A stretch of DNA of 64,000 bases from Erwinia sp. JUb26 (lineage in GTDB: Bacteria; Pseudomonadota; Gammaproteobacteria; Enterobacterales; Enterobacteriaceae), in NCBI RefSeq assembly GCF_003751505.1, contig NZ_RJVB01000003.1:432712-496711 (forward strand), given 5' to 3'. A model generated the notes under the pieces. It made no database searches. It had not been told where the DNA came from and saw nothing but the letters and a program-made list of their open reading frames with translations. A program made the position numbers and the translations under genes. This document shows, piece by piece, positions 42,214-51,419 of this stretch (the first letter of the stretch is position 1; each line of letters starts with the position of its first letter).

Positions 42214-42273
42214 GCATCGCATCGCATCGCATCGCATCGCATCGCATCGCATCGCATCGCATCGCATCGCATC
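42214..42273. repeat. Twelve perfect GCATC pentanucleotide repeats
   Basis: Sixty bases of exact GCATC units between the predicted promoter and the SDR start. An open frame reads through as repeated Ala-Ser-His-Arg-Ile, but the SDR has its own ribosome site 100 bp further on, so the repeat is probably leader RNA. Confidence 0.95.
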
Positions 42274-42372
42274 GCCACCGTCAGCGGGATCTTCCGTGAC
42301 AGCCGGGCGCGGCGGGCAGAGAGCAATATGGGCAGCACGACTCATTCAATCATCCACACAGGAAATACGCAG

Positions 42373-43155
42373 ATGTCCAAACCTTCCGTTCTGATTACAG
42401 GTGCTTCAACCGGTATTGGCGCAGTCTATGCGCAGCGCTTCGCCCAACGCGGAAACGACCTGGTGCTGGTCGCGCGCGATAAAGCGAAACTGGCCGCACT
42501 GGCCGAACGTTTGCATCAGGAATACGGCGTTGCCGTAGATATTCTGCCCGCGGATCTCACGCAGTCGGAAGATGTCGCCACGGTAGAAACGCGCCTGCGT
42601 GACGATGCAAAAATTGGCATTCTGATCAACAACGCCGGTATCGCCCAGTCGGGTGGATTTACCGGGCAGACGGCCGAATCGATTGAGCGCCTTATTGCGC
42701 TGAATGTTACCGCGCTGACGCGGCTGGCTAACGCGGTCACGCCACGTTTCGTGCAGGCCGGGGAGGGCACTATCGTCAATATCAGCTCGGTCGTGGGGCT
42801 GGCACCGGAATTCGGCATGTCGGTTTATGGCGCAACCAAAGCCTATGTGCTGTTCCTGTCCCAGGGGCTAAACGTGGAACTGGCGGGCAAGGGCGTTTAT
42901 GTGCAGGCGGTGCTGCCTGCTGGCACCTACACCGAAATCTGGGATCGGGCGGGGATTGATATCAAGACCCTGCCGCAGATGATGGAAGCGGGCGATCTGG
43001 TTGACGCCGCGCTGGTAGGCTTTGACCGCCGCGAAACGGTGACGATCCCGCCGGTGCAGAGTGCATCAAGCTGGGGCAGCCTGGAGGCGGCGCGGCAGGG
43101 GCTGATTGCAGATATTAATCAGGCGAAGGTGGCGGACAGGTATCAATCTGCCTGA
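42373..43155 (+). CDS. Short-chain dehydrogenase/reductase
   Basis: A 260-residue classical SDR: cofactor loop TGASTGIG (9-16), NNAG (86-89), and catalytic Ser139, Tyr152, Lys156 (VYGATK). The Arg/Lys after the second strand (ARDKAK) suggests NADP(H). ATG 42373 is chosen because CAGGAAATACG precedes it and SDRs begin just before the glycine loop; an upstream frame only adds repeat-encoded residues. Substrate unknown. Probably induced by an electrophile or alcohol through the divergent TetR protein. Confidence 0.88.
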   Translation: MSKPSVLITGASTGIGAVYAQRFAQRGNDLVLVARDKAKLAALAERLHQEYGVAVDILPADLTQSEDVATVETRLRDDAKIGILINNAGIAQSGGFTGQTAESIERLIALNVTALTRLANAVTPRFVQAGEGTIVNISSVVGLAPEFGMSVYGATKAYVLFLSQGLNVELAGKGVYVQAVLPAGTYTEIWDRAGIDIKTLPQMMEAGDLVDAALVGFDRRETVTIPPVQSASSWGSLEAARQGLIADINQAKVADRYQSA

Positions 43156-43187
43156 CCAGCGCGGCCTTACGCAGGTCAATTTCAGAT

Positions 43188-43271
43188 GTGATCGAACAGC
43201 TTCTTCTTGAGGGCGTGGTGGTGAAAGAGGATGCGTTGATAACATTAAAAAATGTCGTGGTTGAAGAATAG
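43188..43271 (+). pseudogene. Possible 3' remnant of a small gene
   Basis: A 27-codon GTG-started frame reading VIEQLLLEGVVVKEDALI and ending in TAG. It looks protein-like but is short, lacks a ribosome site and matches nothing I know. Confidence 0.2.
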
Positions 43272-43285
43272 CTCAAAGGCAAATG

Positions 43286-43315
43286 CTGGCGCAAAGTACG
43301 TTTTCTTTGCGCCAG
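43286..43315. terminator. Strong hairpin between convergent genes
   Basis: CTGGCGCAAAG/CTTTGCGCCAG, an 11-bp perfect stem with an 8-base loop, between the SDR and the converging cyclotransferase-like gene. There is no long T-run on either side. Confidence 0.55.
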
Positions 43316-43344
43316 TATGACGGATTCATTCAGGCTATATTCAG

Positions 43345-43680
43345 TTACAGTCCACTCTGCGGCTGTAGCTGATAAATCCAGGCACTCACCTGCAGGCCAT
43401 CAACCGTGGTGACGTCAACCGTCACCCGGTCATAGCCGTCTTCGAATTCATCCAGCATCGGCCAGTGCGCCTGCAGATTGTTGGATAAAAACAGGTAGCC
43501 GTTCACCTGCGCGCCATCGCTGTGCAGCACAATGCCGGGGAAATCCGCCGCCGCGCCCCAGCCCCGCTCGTAAAAGGTGCCGGTGACGTGGCCAGCCAGC
43601 CACTCGCCGCCGATGCTTTCCATGATATGCGCATTCGAATGGCCCGGGCGCAGCGTGCCGTAGACAAACAACGATTCCAT
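43345..43680 (-). CDS. Gamma-glutamylcyclotransferase-like (AIG2/YtfP) protein
   Basis: A 111-residue protein with the family substrate loop YGTLRPG (7-13) and the acidic segment MLDEFEDGYDR carrying the catalytic Glu position. The C-terminal strand is VSAWIYQL. GAGGCAAG precedes the ATG. Members cleave or form 5-oxoproline-type linkages in gamma-glutamyl amines; many have no known substrate. It stands alone. Confidence 0.82.
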   Translation of the reverse strand: MESLFVYGTLRPGHSNAHIMESIGGEWLAGHVTGTFYERGWGAAADFPGIVLHSDGAQVNGYLFLSNNLQAHWPMLDEFEDGYDRVTVDVTTVDGLQVSAWIYQLQPQSGL

Positions 43681-43794
43681 CTTGCCTCAACAGTGAAAAA
43701 GGGATTACCCGCCGGGTAAGGAACAGCATTCAACATACGGTCTAATCCGGCGGCTGGCAAACCCTTCGTCATGCAGGCACTCAATGCCGCCCTC

Positions 43795-44745
43795 CTACAG
43801 ATACTGCTCCAGCAACGTCTCCAGACTGTTCTGGTCGACGGCAAATAGTCGAATCCCTTCGGCCAGTTTTTCCACCGCCATCGCGTCCTGATTATGCGCC
43901 CAGTAGAATTCCGCTTCGGTCATGGCGGCAGGCCTAGCCAGCACTTCGCCCGCATAGCTTAGCGGCGCGGGCACCGGCTCCTGGCTTTGCTGTAGCTGTG
44001 CCAGCAGCGCCGGAGACACGGTCAGCCGATCGCAGCCGTTCAGCGCCAGCACCTGTTCCGGCGTACGGAAGCTGGCCCCCATCACCACCGTGCGGTAGCC
44101 GTGCTGTTTATAGAAGCGATAAATAGTTTGCACCGACTCCACCCCCGGATCGTTGTCGACGGTCCAGGCGGTGCCGGGATTGTTTTTCCTGTACCAGTCG
44201 TAAATGCGGCCGACAAACGGCGAAATCAGGAACACGCCGGCATCGGCGCAGGCTCTCGCCTGGGCAAAGGAGAACAGCAGCGTCAGGTTGCACTGGATGC
44301 CTTCTTTTTCCAGCGTTTCGGCGGCACGTATCCCCTGCCAGGTGGCGGCAAGCTTAATCAACACCCGTTCTTTGCCAATGCCTTTTGCTTCATATAGGGC
44401 AATGATTTCACGCGCTTTGGCAATGCTGGCTGCGGTATCGAAGGAGAGGCGGGCATCCACCTCGGTGGAAATACGCCCCGGCACGCTTTTCAGGATCAGC
44501 GCGCCGATGCTGACGGCCAGAGCGTCGGCAACATCTGCCGCCTGCACCGGTTTTCCCGCCTGGCGGGACTTCACCGCCGCGACGGCTTCCGTAATCAGCG
44601 CCTGATACTGCGGAAGCTGTGCGGCCTTGTAGATAAGCGACGGGTTGGTGGTGGCGTCTTCCGGCTGATACGCGATGATGCTGTCAATATCCCCGCTGTC
44701 GGCAACAATCGTGGTGTGCTGCTTTAGTTGTTCAAGCTGATTCAT
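43795..44745 (-). CDS. Transaldolase
   Basis: A 316-residue class I transaldolase of TalA/TalB size. Schiff-base lysine Lys131 ([11 protein letters not shown]), with Asp16 and Glu95 at the expected catalytic positions and the phosphate-binding Arg near [11 protein letters not shown]. It interconverts sedoheptulose-7-P plus glyceraldehyde-3-P with erythrose-4-P plus fructose-6-P. It follows the GatZ-like gene and two fructose-type PTS loci, so it is probably a secondary, inducible copy rather than the housekeeping one. AGGTCACGATT precedes the ATG. Confidence 0.92.
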   Translation of the reverse strand: MNQLEQLKQHTTIVADSGDIDSIIAYQPEDATTNPSLIYKAAQLPQYQALITEAVAAVKSRQAGKPVQAADVADALAVSIGALILKSVPGRISTEVDARLSFDTAASIAKAREIIALYEAKGIGKERVLIKLAATWQGIRAAETLEKEGIQCNLTLLFSFAQARACADAGVFLISPFVGRIYDWYRKNNPGTAWTVDNDPGVESVQTIYRFYKQHGYRTVVMGASFRTPEQVLALNGCDRLTVSPALLAQLQQSQEPVPAPLSYAGEVLARPAAMTEAEFYWAHNQDAMAVEKLAEGIRLFAVDQNSLETLLEQYL

Positions 44746-44828
44746 AATCGTGACCTGTAATGAGAAGTAGAATTGAATGCACGGGGAACGGCACGGAGCC
44801 GCTCCCTGTGGTGGGGCTGGCAGGGCGA

Positions 44829-46082
44829 TCAGTTAGCCTGCGCGACGCGGGTGGTCAGGCCTGGCATATTGAAGCACTCGGCTTCATTCTGGATCATATC
44901 CTTGATTTTATTGACCACGTAACGCTCAGGCTCCACGCCAAACGATTTCAGATTGGCAAACATCGCCTTCATCTCTTTCACTACCGCTGGCTTTTCGTAG
45001 TTGTAGTGGCCGCTGAGTTCGAGGATCTCCTTCAGCAGTTCCGGCTCACTGAAGATTTGCTCTTCGGACTTATTTTTGTGCTCATCGGTCATCCATTTTT
45101 CCCACTTGTGGCTCAGCACGCACTCGCGGGTCAGCACGGTTTTCAGGTCGGACGCGGTTTTGATAAAGCCCTTCGCCGCCAGATCTTTTTCCACCTGTGC
45201 CAGCTTCAGATAGGCGCGGGTTTCAATGGTGCCGTAGGCCGGGGCGACGTTCATCGCGGTGATCCCCAGGCCCGGGTGCTTCAGCAGGATCTCATCCGGC
45301 AGGTAGTCGCCGTTGTGTTCTTTCAGGCCTACGCCGTGACGGGTGCTGATGGCGGACAGTTCAGCGGACTGCTTATCGTTGAAATGACCGACGTTCTTGG
45401 TCAGACGGGTCAGGGTACCGGTCTGGCCGACGATAAACAGCGGCTGCGGCAGCGATTCGGCCGCCAGGCGCTTGTTCAGCTCGATAATAAACTCTTCGTA
45501 GGCGCTGACGTCGGTCAGGCCACCGTTGGTCTCTTCGGTGCCGACTTCGTAGAAGAACTCTTTCAGGCTGTTGGCCCTGCGGTAATCTTCGCAGAAGCGG
45601 ATCAGCTCAACGGTGCGGCTCAGAACCAGTTCAATATCAATCGCTTTACCAACGACGTACGGGTCTTTGGTCGGGTCGATATGCAGCAGGTCGAAACCGG
45701 CATCCATATCAATCTGGTAGGAGCGGCGGGCCAGCTTCATCGCTTCGTCTTCCGGGATATGGTCTTTACGTTCTTTATCGCGCTGCCACGGGCCGCCGTG
45801 GTCGCGGCAGAGGAAGTAATCGCCGTCAAAACCGACTTTATCCGCCATCGCTTTCAGGTCAGCGGCAAAGCGGAACTGATCCCAGTTGTTCACGTAACCG
45901 GCACCGAATTCATCGGCATCGACCTGGTTACGGCTGGCAATAAACATCAGCGGCAGATCTTTTTCTTTGCCCAGCTCAAAACAGGCCTGAATTAATGCCG
46001 GAGACATGGGGCCAATTCCCAGCATGGTAGATTTGCCACCGTTAACGATATAATCGACGTACTGTTTCATTGTGTTTTTCAT
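44829..46082 (-). CDS. GatZ/KbaZ-type tagatose-bisphosphate aldolase accessory or 4-epimerase-like protein
   Basis: A 417-residue protein of GatZ/KbaZ length with family segments [57 protein letters not shown] and [10 protein letters not shown]. These proteins are described as the non-catalytic partner of class II tagatose-bisphosphate aldolase (GatY/KbaY), and some members are reported to epimerise C4 of hexulose phosphates. No GatY partner is encoded here, favouring an independent sugar-phosphate role. GAGGAG precedes the ATG. It lies between a PTS EIIC gene and transaldolase. Confidence 0.85.
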   Translation of the reverse strand: MKNTMKQYVDYIVNGGKSTMLGIGPMSPALIQACFELGKEKDLPLMFIASRNQVDADEFGAGYVNNWDQFRFAADLKAMADKVGFDGDYFLCRDHGGPWQRDKERKDHIPEDEAMKLARRSYQIDMDAGFDLLHIDPTKDPYVVGKAIDIELVLSRTVELIRFCEDYRRANSLKEFFYEVGTEETNGGLTDVSAYEEFIIELNKRLAAESLPQPLFIVGQTGTLTRLTKNVGHFNDKQSAELSAISTRHGVGLKEHNGDYLPDEILLKHPGLGITAMNVAPAYGTIETRAYLKLAQVEKDLAAKGFIKTASDLKTVLTRECVLSHKWEKWMTDEHKNKSEEQIFSEPELLKEILELSGHYNYEKPAVVKEMKAMFANLKSFGVEPERYVVNKIKDMIQNEAECFNMPGLTTRVAQAN

Positions 46083-46091
46083 AATAACTCC

Positions 46092-47195
46092 TCAGGCTTT
46101 ATTCATATCAGAAGTGATGGGTTTTTTAGTCGACGATTTTTTTACCGGCTCGGTAATATTCGGTCGTAGAATATGCAGGCAGATGGCGGTCACAATCACG
46201 CCGATAGCCATATCAATGACGTACCACATCGGGGCTTTGTTCACCCCGGCAATAGCAATTAATCCGCCGTGGGGAACCATGGATTCAACGCCGTGAATCA
46301 TGGCCAGACCGGCACCGACGGCGCTGCCGATAATAATTGACGGCAGTACAGTCTTGAGGTTTTTAACCGCAAACGGAATGGCGCCCTCGGTAATGCCGAT
46401 TAATCCCATAAAGGCGGCAGAGGTGCCCATTCTTCTTTCGTCTTCCGCCCATTTACGCTGGGAAATAAAGGTTGAGAGGGCAATGCCCAGCGGTGGAATA
46501 GCGCAGGCAATACGATATGCGCCGTTTGGGCCATAAATACCTTCGGCCATTAAGGCGAGGGTAAAGGCCGTGGCGGTTTTATTAACCGGGCCACCCATAT
46601 CAAAGGCCGCCATCGCACCCAGAATCAGGCCGAGAATAACGCCGCTGCTTCCCTGCATATTCGACAGCATGGAAACCAGCCACTTCATCGCAAAGCCGAT
46701 TGGCCCAATCAGCACGTAGAGATAGAGCATGCCGACAATACAGGTGGAGACGATGGGGATGATCATGATTGGCATCACCGGCATTAACGCCTTGCCAACC
46801 TTCCAGGTTTTGATCCATTTGGCGACGTAGCCGCTGAGGATGCCGAGCAGCATGGCCCCCAGGAAACCGGTGACCACGTGGTCTGCGCCCAGCGGCGTGC
46901 TGGCCATAAAGCCGGTGATAAAGCCCGGCGTCAGCCCCGGTTTACCGGCAATGGAGTAAGAGATATAGGCCGCCAGCACCGGGATCATCATACCCAGCCC
47001 GGCACTGCCGATAGCGCCTAAATTCAGCAAAAACGGGTTAGTGACCACCATCCCTTTACCGACGACCGGCTCGCCGCCCACCAGCGATAGCGCCAGGCAG
47101 ATCCCGCCGACCACCACCACCGGCATCATATAGGACACCCCGGTGCTGAACGCTTTGACTAAATCATCTTTAATGATTTTGATATTTTCCGACAT
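46092..47195 (-). CDS. Fructose-type PTS EIIC (system 1)
   Basis: A 367-residue membrane permease of FrwC/FrvB type. It begins with a cytosolic stretch then FSTGVSYMMPVVVVGGI; a conserved substrate loop reads FDMGGPVNKTA and GITEGAIPFA. GGGAGG precedes the ATG. It moves and phosphorylates a hexose-like sugar together with the EIIB at 47362 and the HPr-EI-EIIA protein at 47743, all in the same direction. The sugar is unknown. Confidence 0.9.
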   Translation of the reverse strand: MSENIKIIKDDLVKAFSTGVSYMMPVVVVGGICLALSLVGGEPVVGKGMVVTNPFLLNLGAIGSAGLGMMIPVLAAYISYSIAGKPGLTPGFITGFMASTPLGADHVVTGFLGAMLLGILSGYVAKWIKTWKVGKALMPVMPIMIIPIVSTCIVGMLYLYVLIGPIGFAMKWLVSMLSNMQGSSGVILGLILGAMAAFDMGGPVNKTATAFTLALMAEGIYGPNGAYRIACAIPPLGIALSTFISQRKWAEDERRMGTSAAFMGLIGITEGAIPFAVKNLKTVLPSIIIGSAVGAGLAMIHGVESMVPHGGLIAIAGVNKAPMWYVIDMAIGVIVTAICLHILRPNITEPVKKSSTKKPITSDMNKA

Positions 47196-47361
47196 TTTTT
47201 ATCCTCCCGAACCCGCTATTTTTATTGGCTGCTGCGATTTTTGAACGCAGCGATCCCCGTGCGCCCGAGCGCGCTTTTAGAAATGCAGGATTCGCAGATA
47301 TGTAATTAACGGTTTGAATTTTCCGGTGACGGCCGTCGAAATAAACGCACCGGTGTTGTGT

Positions 47362-47682
47362 TTAATTCACCAGGCTTACCGCTTTATCAATAATCGCTGC
47401 CGGATCGCGCACCACTTCGGCTGGGTTGAGGGAAATAACCCGACCCTCATCTTCTTTTTCTTCAAAGCGCTCAACGCCCTCAATACCGATAGCAATCGCC
47501 AGAATCACCACATCGGCTTCGGCAATTTCATCGTCACTTAATTCATTTTCAATGCCCATGCCGCCTTGGGTTTCCACCTTGACGTCATAACCTCTTTTTT
47601 TACACTCCTGCTCAATCGCTTCCTGCGCCATATAGGTATGGGCAACTCCGGTAATGCATGCTGCAACGCCGACAATTTTCAT
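47362..47682 (-). CDS. Fructose-type PTS EIIB (system 1)
   Basis: A 106-residue EIIB, the same length as FrwB as I recall it. The phosphorylated cysteine is Cys9 in VAACITGVAHTYMA. It carries phosphate from the EIIA domain of the multiphosphoryl protein to the sugar in EIIC. It lies between the two genes it links. Confidence 0.92.
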   Translation of the reverse strand: MKIVGVAACITGVAHTYMAQEAIEQECKKRGYDVKVETQGGMGIENELSDDEIAEADVVILAIAIGIEGVERFEEKEDEGRVISLNPAEVVRDPAAIIDKAVSLVN

Positions 47683-47742
47683 AATGAACTCCTGATTTTT
47701 TTTTGGCTGATTTTTAAAATAGGACTGACGGTTATTCTGTTT

Positions 47743-50253
47743 TTATATAGCCAGCGTGCTGGCCATCAGGTTGTAGAGTACGGTCACGTTTTCGGCCTGT
47801 TTTATTTCATTGCGGAAATCCTCTTTCATTAGCTTTCTGGCAAGCGTTGAGAAATATTTCATATGTTCGTTGGGGTCAGCAGATTTGCTCACCGTCAGCA
47901 TAAATACGGTTTCAACCTGCTGATCGCCCCACATAATGGGCTTCGCAAGGGTGGCCATACTGATAGTGGAGTGCTGAATATGGTCCGATTTGGTGTGAGG
48001 AATGGCAAAGCCATAGCCCACGGCGGTGGAAAAGGAGTCTTCCCGCGCCCAGATATCATCGGTTAACCGATCGCGATTATCGGTACGGTGATGCAGCCAG
48101 AGATTGTCGGTCATCATCTTGATCGCTTCGTTCTTATCACCGGCATCCAGAGCGTAAAGGATAAATTCCGGCGTGAGGATCGGCATTTTGCTTATTGCCC
48201 TGACCTCCGGCGAGCGCAGGGCGCTTTTCACCCCGGCGGAACGTTTTACGCTGACGATCTCCTGCACCAGCCGCTGACATTTGGTGAAATCCAGCTCGCG
48301 CAGCGTGTGCTTAACCCCCGGGATCGCGGTGCCGCTCATGCTCAGTTCGTCAAAGCCCATTCCGACCAGCAGCGGCAGGAAATCGCTGCTGGCACCCAGC
48401 TCGCCGCAGAGGCCGATCCACTTGCCCGCGCGGTGCACCTCCTCGACGGCCAGCTTCAGGGCGCGCAGGAAGGACGGTGCATAATTGTCGTACACCGATT
48501 CAACCTGCGAATTGCCACGGTCGGCGGCAAAAAAGTACTGCGTCAGGTCGTTGCTGCCGACGCTGAAGAAATCGGCGTAGTCGGCAATTTCGCCGATGGC
48601 GAAGAGAACCGAGGGGATCTCCAGCATCACGCCCAGCGAGATGGCGTCGTTGAACGGCAGGCCTTCATCGCGCATCGTGCTTTTGACCTCTTCGAGCACC
48701 TCGCGACACCAGATAACCTCATCAACGTTGGCGATCATCGGGATCATGATTTTCGCCTCGCCCAGTGCCGAGGCGCTGAGAATGGCCTTCAGCTGCATGG
48801 CAAAGAGGTCGCGATAGCGGGGATAGGTGCGCACAGCGCGGAAGCCGAGAAACGGGTTTTCCTCCTCGCCGGTATCCAGATAGTCCACCGGCTTATCGCC
48901 GCCGATATCGAAGGTGCGGAAGATAACCGGCCTGCCATCTGCCAGCGCCATGACCTGGCCATAAAGATCCGCCAGCTCGCGGTAGTCCGGTGGCGTTTTG
49001 CGGTCCATAAACGACATTTCGGTACGGAACAGGCCGATGCCTTCCGCGCCGTTGTTGAATGCCGCTTCGGCTTCCGCCACGCTGGCAATATTGCCGGCGA
49101 TTTCCACGCGGTGGTTATCGCAGGTCGTTGCCGGTTGCATCACGCCCGCCATCATCTGCTGCTGCATCAGCTGCTGGACGGTGATTTCATGGCGGTAATA
49201 GCGCAGGACCTGCTCATCCGGCGCGGTGATCAAAATCCCCGGGTTACCGTCGATAATGATGTCCGTGTTCGCCTCCAGCGTCAGGGCCGTAAAATCAATA
49301 TCCGTCAGGGTCGGGATGCCAAGCGAACGCGCGAGGATCGCGGTGTGTGAGGTTTTACCGGTGGCGGATAAAACCAGGCCGGCAAGATACTGCTTATTGA
49401 TGCCGAGAAACTGGCTCGGGGTCAGGCTGTTCGCCAGAATAATCGACGGCTGGGTTAATTCCAGGCTGTTTTGCGGCAGTGCACCCGTGCCATAAATCGC
49501 CATGATCAGCTGCCCAGTAATATCGAGAACGTCAAGGCTTCTCTCTTTGATATATTTGCTCGCTGAGCGGTTAAGAATGTCACAAAATTCCATCGCCGAT
49601 TTAATCACGGAATTCCACGTATTCTCGCCGTTTGCAATGGCGCTGGTAATCTGGCTTTGAAAGGTCGCATCGGTCACGATCGATAAATGCGCCTGTAAAA
49701 TATCATGCTCAACGCCGGTTTTAATTTCCAGTGCGGTAAGCTTCTCATCCTTCAGTGTCGCCAGGCCCGCCAGGAAAATACGCTGTTGCTGTTCTGCGGA
49801 ATATTCTCCGCCGGGATTACGCGCCAGCATTTCGTTTAAAGACAGGCTCTGTATGCGCACCGGCTTCGCAATCGCCACGCCGCCGCTGATGCGTGAACCC
49901 TGAATAAAGTCGAGCCGGGTTTCCCGCAGGGATCGCGGCAGATAGCCCGCTGGCGCTGTGGCCTCCTCCGCCTGGCTGACCTCGAAAGAGGGCAGCTTTT
50001 TCAGCAGAGCCCGCAGCTGCTGTGCTGCTTCAGCCGCATCTTTCCCGCTGAGCGATATTTCGCAGGCGTCGTTGAATAATGTATCGGTCGCCACCACCGA
50101 GAGAGCGCTTTTCCCATTACCCTGAATGCCGCTGCGAATATTCTTCCAGCACACGTCGGATTGAAACGTATTACACAGTCGTTCGATGTGCCCTGCAGGC
50201 CGGGCGTGAATGCCTTCATTCAGTTCACACTGGTACGCTATTATTTCTGACAT
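47743..50253 (-). CDS. Multiphosphoryl transfer protein HPr-EI-EIIA (FrwA/FryA type)
   Basis: An 836-residue three-domain phosphocarrier (positions counted from the preceding ATG, which adds one). HPr occupies about 1-95 with His17 (EGIHARPAG). The EI N-domain follows to about 370 with His304 (GKTSHTAIL). The EI PEP-binding barrel spans about 375-690 (LFRTEMSFM 409-417, GSNDLTQYF, Cys617 in GLCGELG). EIIA runs from about 692 with His754 (FAIPHTKSD). It can take phosphate from PEP and pass it down one chain to EIIB. ATG 50253 is chosen because GGGAG is too close to the ATG at 50256. Confidence 0.9.
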   Translation of the reverse strand: MSEIIAYQCELNEGIHARPAGHIERLCNTFQSDVCWKNIRSGIQGNGKSALSVVATDTLFNDACEISLSGKDAAEAAQQLRALLKKLPSFEVSQAEEATAPAGYLPRSLRETRLDFIQGSRISGGVAIAKPVRIQSLSLNEMLARNPGGEYSAEQQQRIFLAGLATLKDEKLTALEIKTGVEHDILQAHLSIVTDATFQSQITSAIANGENTWNSVIKSAMEFCDILNRSASKYIKERSLDVLDITGQLIMAIYGTGALPQNSLELTQPSIILANSLTPSQFLGINKQYLAGLVLSATGKTSHTAILARSLGIPTLTDIDFTALTLEANTDIIIDGNPGILITAPDEQVLRYYRHEITVQQLMQQQMMAGVMQPATTCDNHRVEIAGNIASVAEAEAAFNNGAEGIGLFRTEMSFMDRKTPPDYRELADLYGQVMALADGRPVIFRTFDIGGDKPVDYLDTGEEENPFLGFRAVRTYPRYRDLFAMQLKAILSASALGEAKIMIPMIANVDEVIWCREVLEEVKSTMRDEGLPFNDAISLGVMLEIPSVLFAIGEIADYADFFSVGSNDLTQYFFAADRGNSQVESVYDNYAPSFLRALKLAVEEVHRAGKWIGLCGELGASSDFLPLLVGMGFDELSMSGTAIPGVKHTLRELDFTKCQRLVQEIVSVKRSAGVKSALRSPEVRAISKMPILTPEFILYALDAGDKNEAIKMMTDNLWLHHRTDNRDRLTDDIWAREDSFSTAVGYGFAIPHTKSDHIQHSTISMATLAKPIMWGDQQVETVFMLTVSKSADPNEHMKYFSTLARKLMKEDFRNEIKQAENVTVLYNLMASTLAI

Positions 50254-50360
50254 CATCGCTCCCGATAATACTTTGCAAAAGCAGGTTTATTTTCCTGGCA
50301 GGTATGTGGTCCTGCATTTCATGTTTTATATCCTTGACCTTTAATGAACATGTTTGAATA

Positions 50361-50384
50361 GAAAAAAAGTGACCTTTTCTCGAA
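50361..50384 (-). promoter_or_regulatory. Promoter element shared by both PTS operons (copy 1)
   Basis: GAAAAAAAGTGACCTTTTCT with following CGAA; the counterpart before system 2 differs at three or four positions. Both lie exactly 40 bp from a TTATTTTGTGA element. Confidence 0.6.
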
Positions 50385-50406
50385 TAAAAAAGCAGAAATA
50401 TTATTT

Positions 50407-50422
50407 TGTGATCGCAATCATA
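50407..50422. promoter_or_regulatory. Candidate CRP site (PTS system 1 / phosphatase)
   Basis: TGTGA-TCGCAA-TCATA: left half perfect, right half three of five bases. It suits a catabolite-repressed sugar locus and could serve both divergent genes. Confidence 0.6.
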
Positions 50423-50584
50423 AAATTAATCTGCGCTGAGCCGCCTGTGATAATCGTCACGTTTTTATTCATCATCGCGCCGTGATGACATATTTTCTAA
50501 TTAAGTACCTTTTCTACTCTTTAATGGCGGGGTGAATGGCGTTCAAACTAAAACACACTCTTTTATTTTCACGTGGTAAGAACG

Positions 50585-51250
50585 ATGCATTTTCGTGGGA
50601 TATTACTGGATTTAGACGGCACGCTGGTGAACTCGCTGGATTTCGTTGAGGCCTCCTGGAGTTTGTGGGCGAAAGGAAAGGGGCTGGACCCGCGAACGGT
50701 CTGCCATTACCTGCACGGCAAACCGGCGCTGAGTACCCTGCGCCACTTTATGCCGGACGCCAGCGATCAGACCATTCAGGACGAATTTCTTGCGCTGGAA
50801 GACTATGAGGCGAGCCATACCGACGGCATTACTGCCGTTGACGGTGCCGTGGATTTTCTCCAGCAGCTGGAGCGGAACCTGGTGCCCTGGGCCATCGTTA
50901 CCTCGGGCTCGCTGAAGGTGGCGTCGGCGCGCATCAGGCAGGCTGGTTTTCCCATGCCGCCGGTGCTGGTGACCAGCGAAGATATTCAGCAGGGCAAGCC
51001 CCACCCGGAGCCGTTCCTGACCGGTGCCGCTCGGCTTGATGTTTCTCCCGCCCGCTGTATCGCTTTCGAAGACTCCACCGCCGGTCTGCTTTCTGCCAGT
51101 GGGGCAGGGTGCGTGGTGGTTGAAGTCCTCACCCGCCAGTCGGTGGTTCACGACATTGATAGCTGGCACACCATCGATCGCTATGCTGGCCTGAACGTGA
51201 CGCCGAAGGGCGAGGCCGAATTTTTCCTGACTATTCAGAAGGAGCGTTAA
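50585..51250 (+). CDS. HAD-family sugar phosphatase (YfbT/YniC-like)
   Basis: A 221-residue HAD phosphatase: motif I LLDLDGTLVN (nucleophile Asp), motif II Thr/Ser in IVTSGSLK, motif III Lys in GKPHPEPF, and motif IV FEDSTAG. The helical cap suits small sugar phosphates such as 2-deoxyglucose-6-P or fructose-1-P. ATG 50585 is preferred to an upstream GTG. It is divergent from PTS system 1, and the gene it once led into is a transketolase remnant. Confidence 0.87.
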   Translation: MHFRGILLDLDGTLVNSLDFVEASWSLWAKGKGLDPRTVCHYLHGKPALSTLRHFMPDASDQTIQDEFLALEDYEASHTDGITAVDGAVDFLQQLERNLVPWAIVTSGSLKVASARIRQAGFPMPPVLVTSEDIQQGKPHPEPFLTGAARLDVSPARCIAFEDSTAGLLSASGAGCVVVEVLTRQSVVHDIDSWHTIDRYAGLNVTPKGEAEFFLTIQKER

Positions 51251-51370
51251 ATGTCATCACGAAAAACCCTGGCGAATGCCATCCCAGGCAGAGCGTTGAC
51301 GCCGCGTAGCGGGTGAACGCCGGCCATCCGGGTGCGCCGCTGGGGATGGCAGGGCTTCCGCGAGCCTTAA
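51251..51370 (+). pseudogene. Transketolase N-terminal remnant
   Basis: Directly after the phosphatase, AAGGAGCGTTAA precedes an ATG reading MSSRKTLANAI, the transketolase N-terminus (TktA: MSSRKELANAI). After a 6-base insertion, RAL follows, and then in another frame GHPGAPLGMAG (from 51322), the conserved TPP-enzyme segment GHPGAPMGMA. The remaining roughly 600 codons are absent. It is a decayed gene that once lay with PTS and transaldolase genes. Confidence 0.75.
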
Positions 51371-51419
51371 TCGGCAACTGACTTCAGATCGATCCGCCCG
51401 CCGTTATCTGCCCGCGAGG

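Larger units (their letters stand above)
50254..50584. other. Regulatory region between PTS system 1 and the sugar phosphatase
   Basis: About 330 bp with no gene. It holds a CRP-like site and a conserved element also found before PTS system 2, plus two direct TGACCTTT copies at 50335 and 50370. Confidence 0.6.

Noticed and set aside
13960..42273. CRISPR array suggested by tandem repeats
   Set aside because: Both repeats (8-bp and 5-bp units) are contiguous without spacers and no cas genes are present.
42193..42372. N-terminal extension of the SDR through the GCATC repeat (Ala-Ser-His-Arg-Ile repeats)
   Set aside because: The ATG at 42373 has a proper ribosome site and sits where SDR proteins start; the extension would begin inside the predicted promoter.
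44760..45995. 411-codon plus-strand frame
   Set aside because: Antisense to the GatZ-like gene; the GatZ frame carries the conserved motifs.
48088..49350. 420-codon plus-strand frame
   Set aside because: It is antisense to the HPr-EI-EIIA gene, with no ribosome site or family motif.
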